Part shown: one piece after another, positions 63,125 to 64,000 of the stretch
How positions within the stretch are numbered: position 1 is the stretch's first letter
Layout of the letters: the number at the start of each line of letters is the position of its first letter
Source: Bacillus sp. HSf4
GTDB taxonomy: Bacteria; Bacillota; Bacilli; Bacillales; Bacillaceae
Assembly: GCF_029537375.1 (NCBI RefSeq)
Contig: NZ_CP120679.1
Coordinates: 2,282,001 to 2,346,000, forward strand
Direction: 5' to 3'
Length of the DNA: 64,000 bases
Position numbers and translations under genes: made by a program
The notes under the pieces: generated by a model
The model's input: the letters and a program-made list of their open reading frames with translations, nothing else
Database searches by the model: none
What the model was told of the DNA's origin: nothing

Positions 63125-64000
63125 TTAAAATAATCCCTTCGCTCTGCCGGTTTCATCGACATCCATCTGCAATGCGGCCGGCTGCTTAGGAAGGCCCGGC
63201 ATCGTTAAAATGCTTCCCGTCAGCGCGACGATAAAGCCGGCGCCTCTGGACGGTTTTAATTCGCGGACGGTAATGTGAAAATCTTTCGGCCTTCCGGTTT
63301 TCGCCGGATCATCTGAGAGGGAGTATTGGGTCTTCGCCACACATACAGGCAACTGTTCCAATCCGTTCTTTTTGATCTCTTCAAGCTGTTTTTTCGCCTT
63401 GTCTGTCCATTTTACTCCGCGGGCTCCATAGACGAAGCGTGAAACTTTGTCCAATTTTTCTTCGATCGAATCGGTTAATTCATATAAATAAGAAAACCGA
63501 TTTTCTTCATTCTCCAACACATGGATGACTTCCTTCGCAAGATCCAGACCGCCTTTTCCGCCCTCTTCCCAGACATTGCAAAGGGCTGCCGGATGTCCGT
63601 GATCCCTGCACCAGCTGAGCACGGTATCAAGCTCTTTTTCCGTATCATGAATGAATCTGTTGACGGCGACCACATAAGGGAGTCCGAAGGCGGAAATGGT
63701 TTCGATGTGCTTTTCAAGGTTTTCGATCCCTTTTTTCAGCTCATCAATCCCTTCTTTTTTCAGATCTTCGGCAGATTGTCCGCCGTGCATCTTCAGCGCT
63801 CTTACCGTGGCGACGATCACAACCGCCCCCGGCGTAAATCCGCCCGCTCTCGTTTTGATATGCATGAATTTTTCCGCACCTAAGTCGGCCCCGAATCCCG
63901 CTTCTGTGACCACATAATCGGCAAGCTTTGCCCCCATTTTCGTGGCGATCAGGCTGTTTGCCCCGTGGGCAATGTTTGCAAACGGGCCGCCGTGAACAAG
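63125..64000 (-). CDS. fhs: Formate-tetrahydrofolate ligase, C-terminal part, cut by window edge
   Basis: 292 codons open to the right edge. Begins in the window at GGPFANIAHGANSLIATK and contains EAGFGADLGAEKFM, FTPGAVVIVATVRALK and the C-terminal RGAGFIVALTGSILTMPGLP, all typical of Fhs. It makes 10-formyl-THF from formate, THF and ATP. The ATP P-loop would lie beyond the edge. It ends 17 bases before gpo. B. subtilis 168 lacks fhs, so this is a lineage-specific gene of one-carbon metabolism. Confidence 0.95.
   Translation of the reverse strand, partial: LVHGGPFANIAHGANSLIATKMGAKLADYVVTEAGFGADLGAEKFMHIKTRAGGFTPGAVVIVATVRALKMHGGQSAEDLKKEGIDELKKGIENLEKHIETISAFGLPYVVAVNRFIHDTEKELDTVLSWCRDHGHPAALCNVWEEGGKGGLDLAKEVIHVLENEENRFSYLYELTDSIEEKLDKVSRFVYGARGVKWTDKAKKQLEEIKKNGLEQLPVCVAKTQYSLSDDPAKTGRPKDFHITVRELKPSRGAGFIVALTGSILTMPGLPKQPAALQMDVDETGRAKGLF

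Noticed and set aside
1..64000. CRISPR arrays, tRNA or rRNA genes, prophage or defence island
   Set aside because: No regularly spaced repeats, no tRNA-like cloverleaf or rRNA sequence, and no phage or restriction genes were seen; almost every gene has a housekeeping or sporulation-type Bacillus identity.

Overview
The window is a stretch of low-to-mid GC Firmicute chromosome from the Bacillus subtilis group, most like the B. licheniformis / B. paralicheniformis lineage. Gene content and order follow B. subtilis closely: odhBA, yojONM, cwlS, yojI, bshB2-yojF, yojE, gerT, yodB/yodC, mhqED, yodF, ctpA, yodHIJ, deoD, yodLM, yozD, yodN, yozE, yokU, the kamA/yodPQRST operon, msrAB, ypoP, ypnP, ypmTSRQP, ilvA, yplPQ, ypkP, dfrA, ypjQP, ypiP, yphP, ilvD, ypgRQ, gpo. 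The differences are an expansin gene, a YcgR/YcgQ-like permease pair, a free-standing leuA, an IS1182-type element, no thyB beside dfrA, and none of the SP-beta or cge block. Species assignment is inference from synteny. Symbols are given only where sequence and neighbourhood agree.

Layout. 1-4.3 kb: 2-oxoglutarate dehydrogenase (odhB cut by the left edge). 4.3-9.3 kb: a MoxR-type AAA ATPase with its VWA partner, a Cu/Zn SOD-like lipoprotein and the LysM/NlpC-P60 wall hydrolase CwlS. 9.3-10.2 kb: almost gene-free. 10.3-19 kb: MATE pump, bacillithiol deacetylase bshB2, RarD-type permease, gerT, expansin, then two quinone/electrophile stress units (yodB/yodC and mhqED), each with a readable operator. 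19-30 kb: Na+/solute symporter, CtpA protease, yodH-yodJ, deoD, a permease pair behind a Zur-like box, and many small conserved sporulation-era genes. 30-36.5 kb: tightly packed lysine 2,3-aminomutase/beta-lysine operon. 36.5-39.6 kb: lineage-specific genes and a damaged Cys-rich ORF. 39.6-48.7 kb: methionine sulfoxide reductases, a MarR regulator, a MATE pump, a 1557-bp IS element and the ypm lipoprotein cluster. 48.8-60.8 kb: ilvA, T-box-controlled leuA and CodY-box ilvD, interspersed with folate, membrane and redox genes. 60.8-64 kb: ypgR, ypgQ, gpo and fhs (cut by the right edge).

I found no CRISPR array, tRNA, rRNA, prophage or defence island. The most interesting items are modest: an IS inserted exactly into a bidirectional terminator with the whole hairpin duplicated; a leucine T-box leuA outside the ilv-leu operon; a Zur-like operator before a permease/His-Cys-rich protein pair; a YojM that keeps all copper ligands; a sigma54-activator-like protein without the GAFTGA loop; an RBS-masking hairpin before yphP; and very small ORFs with good expression signals. 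No wholly new multi-gene system could be supported.
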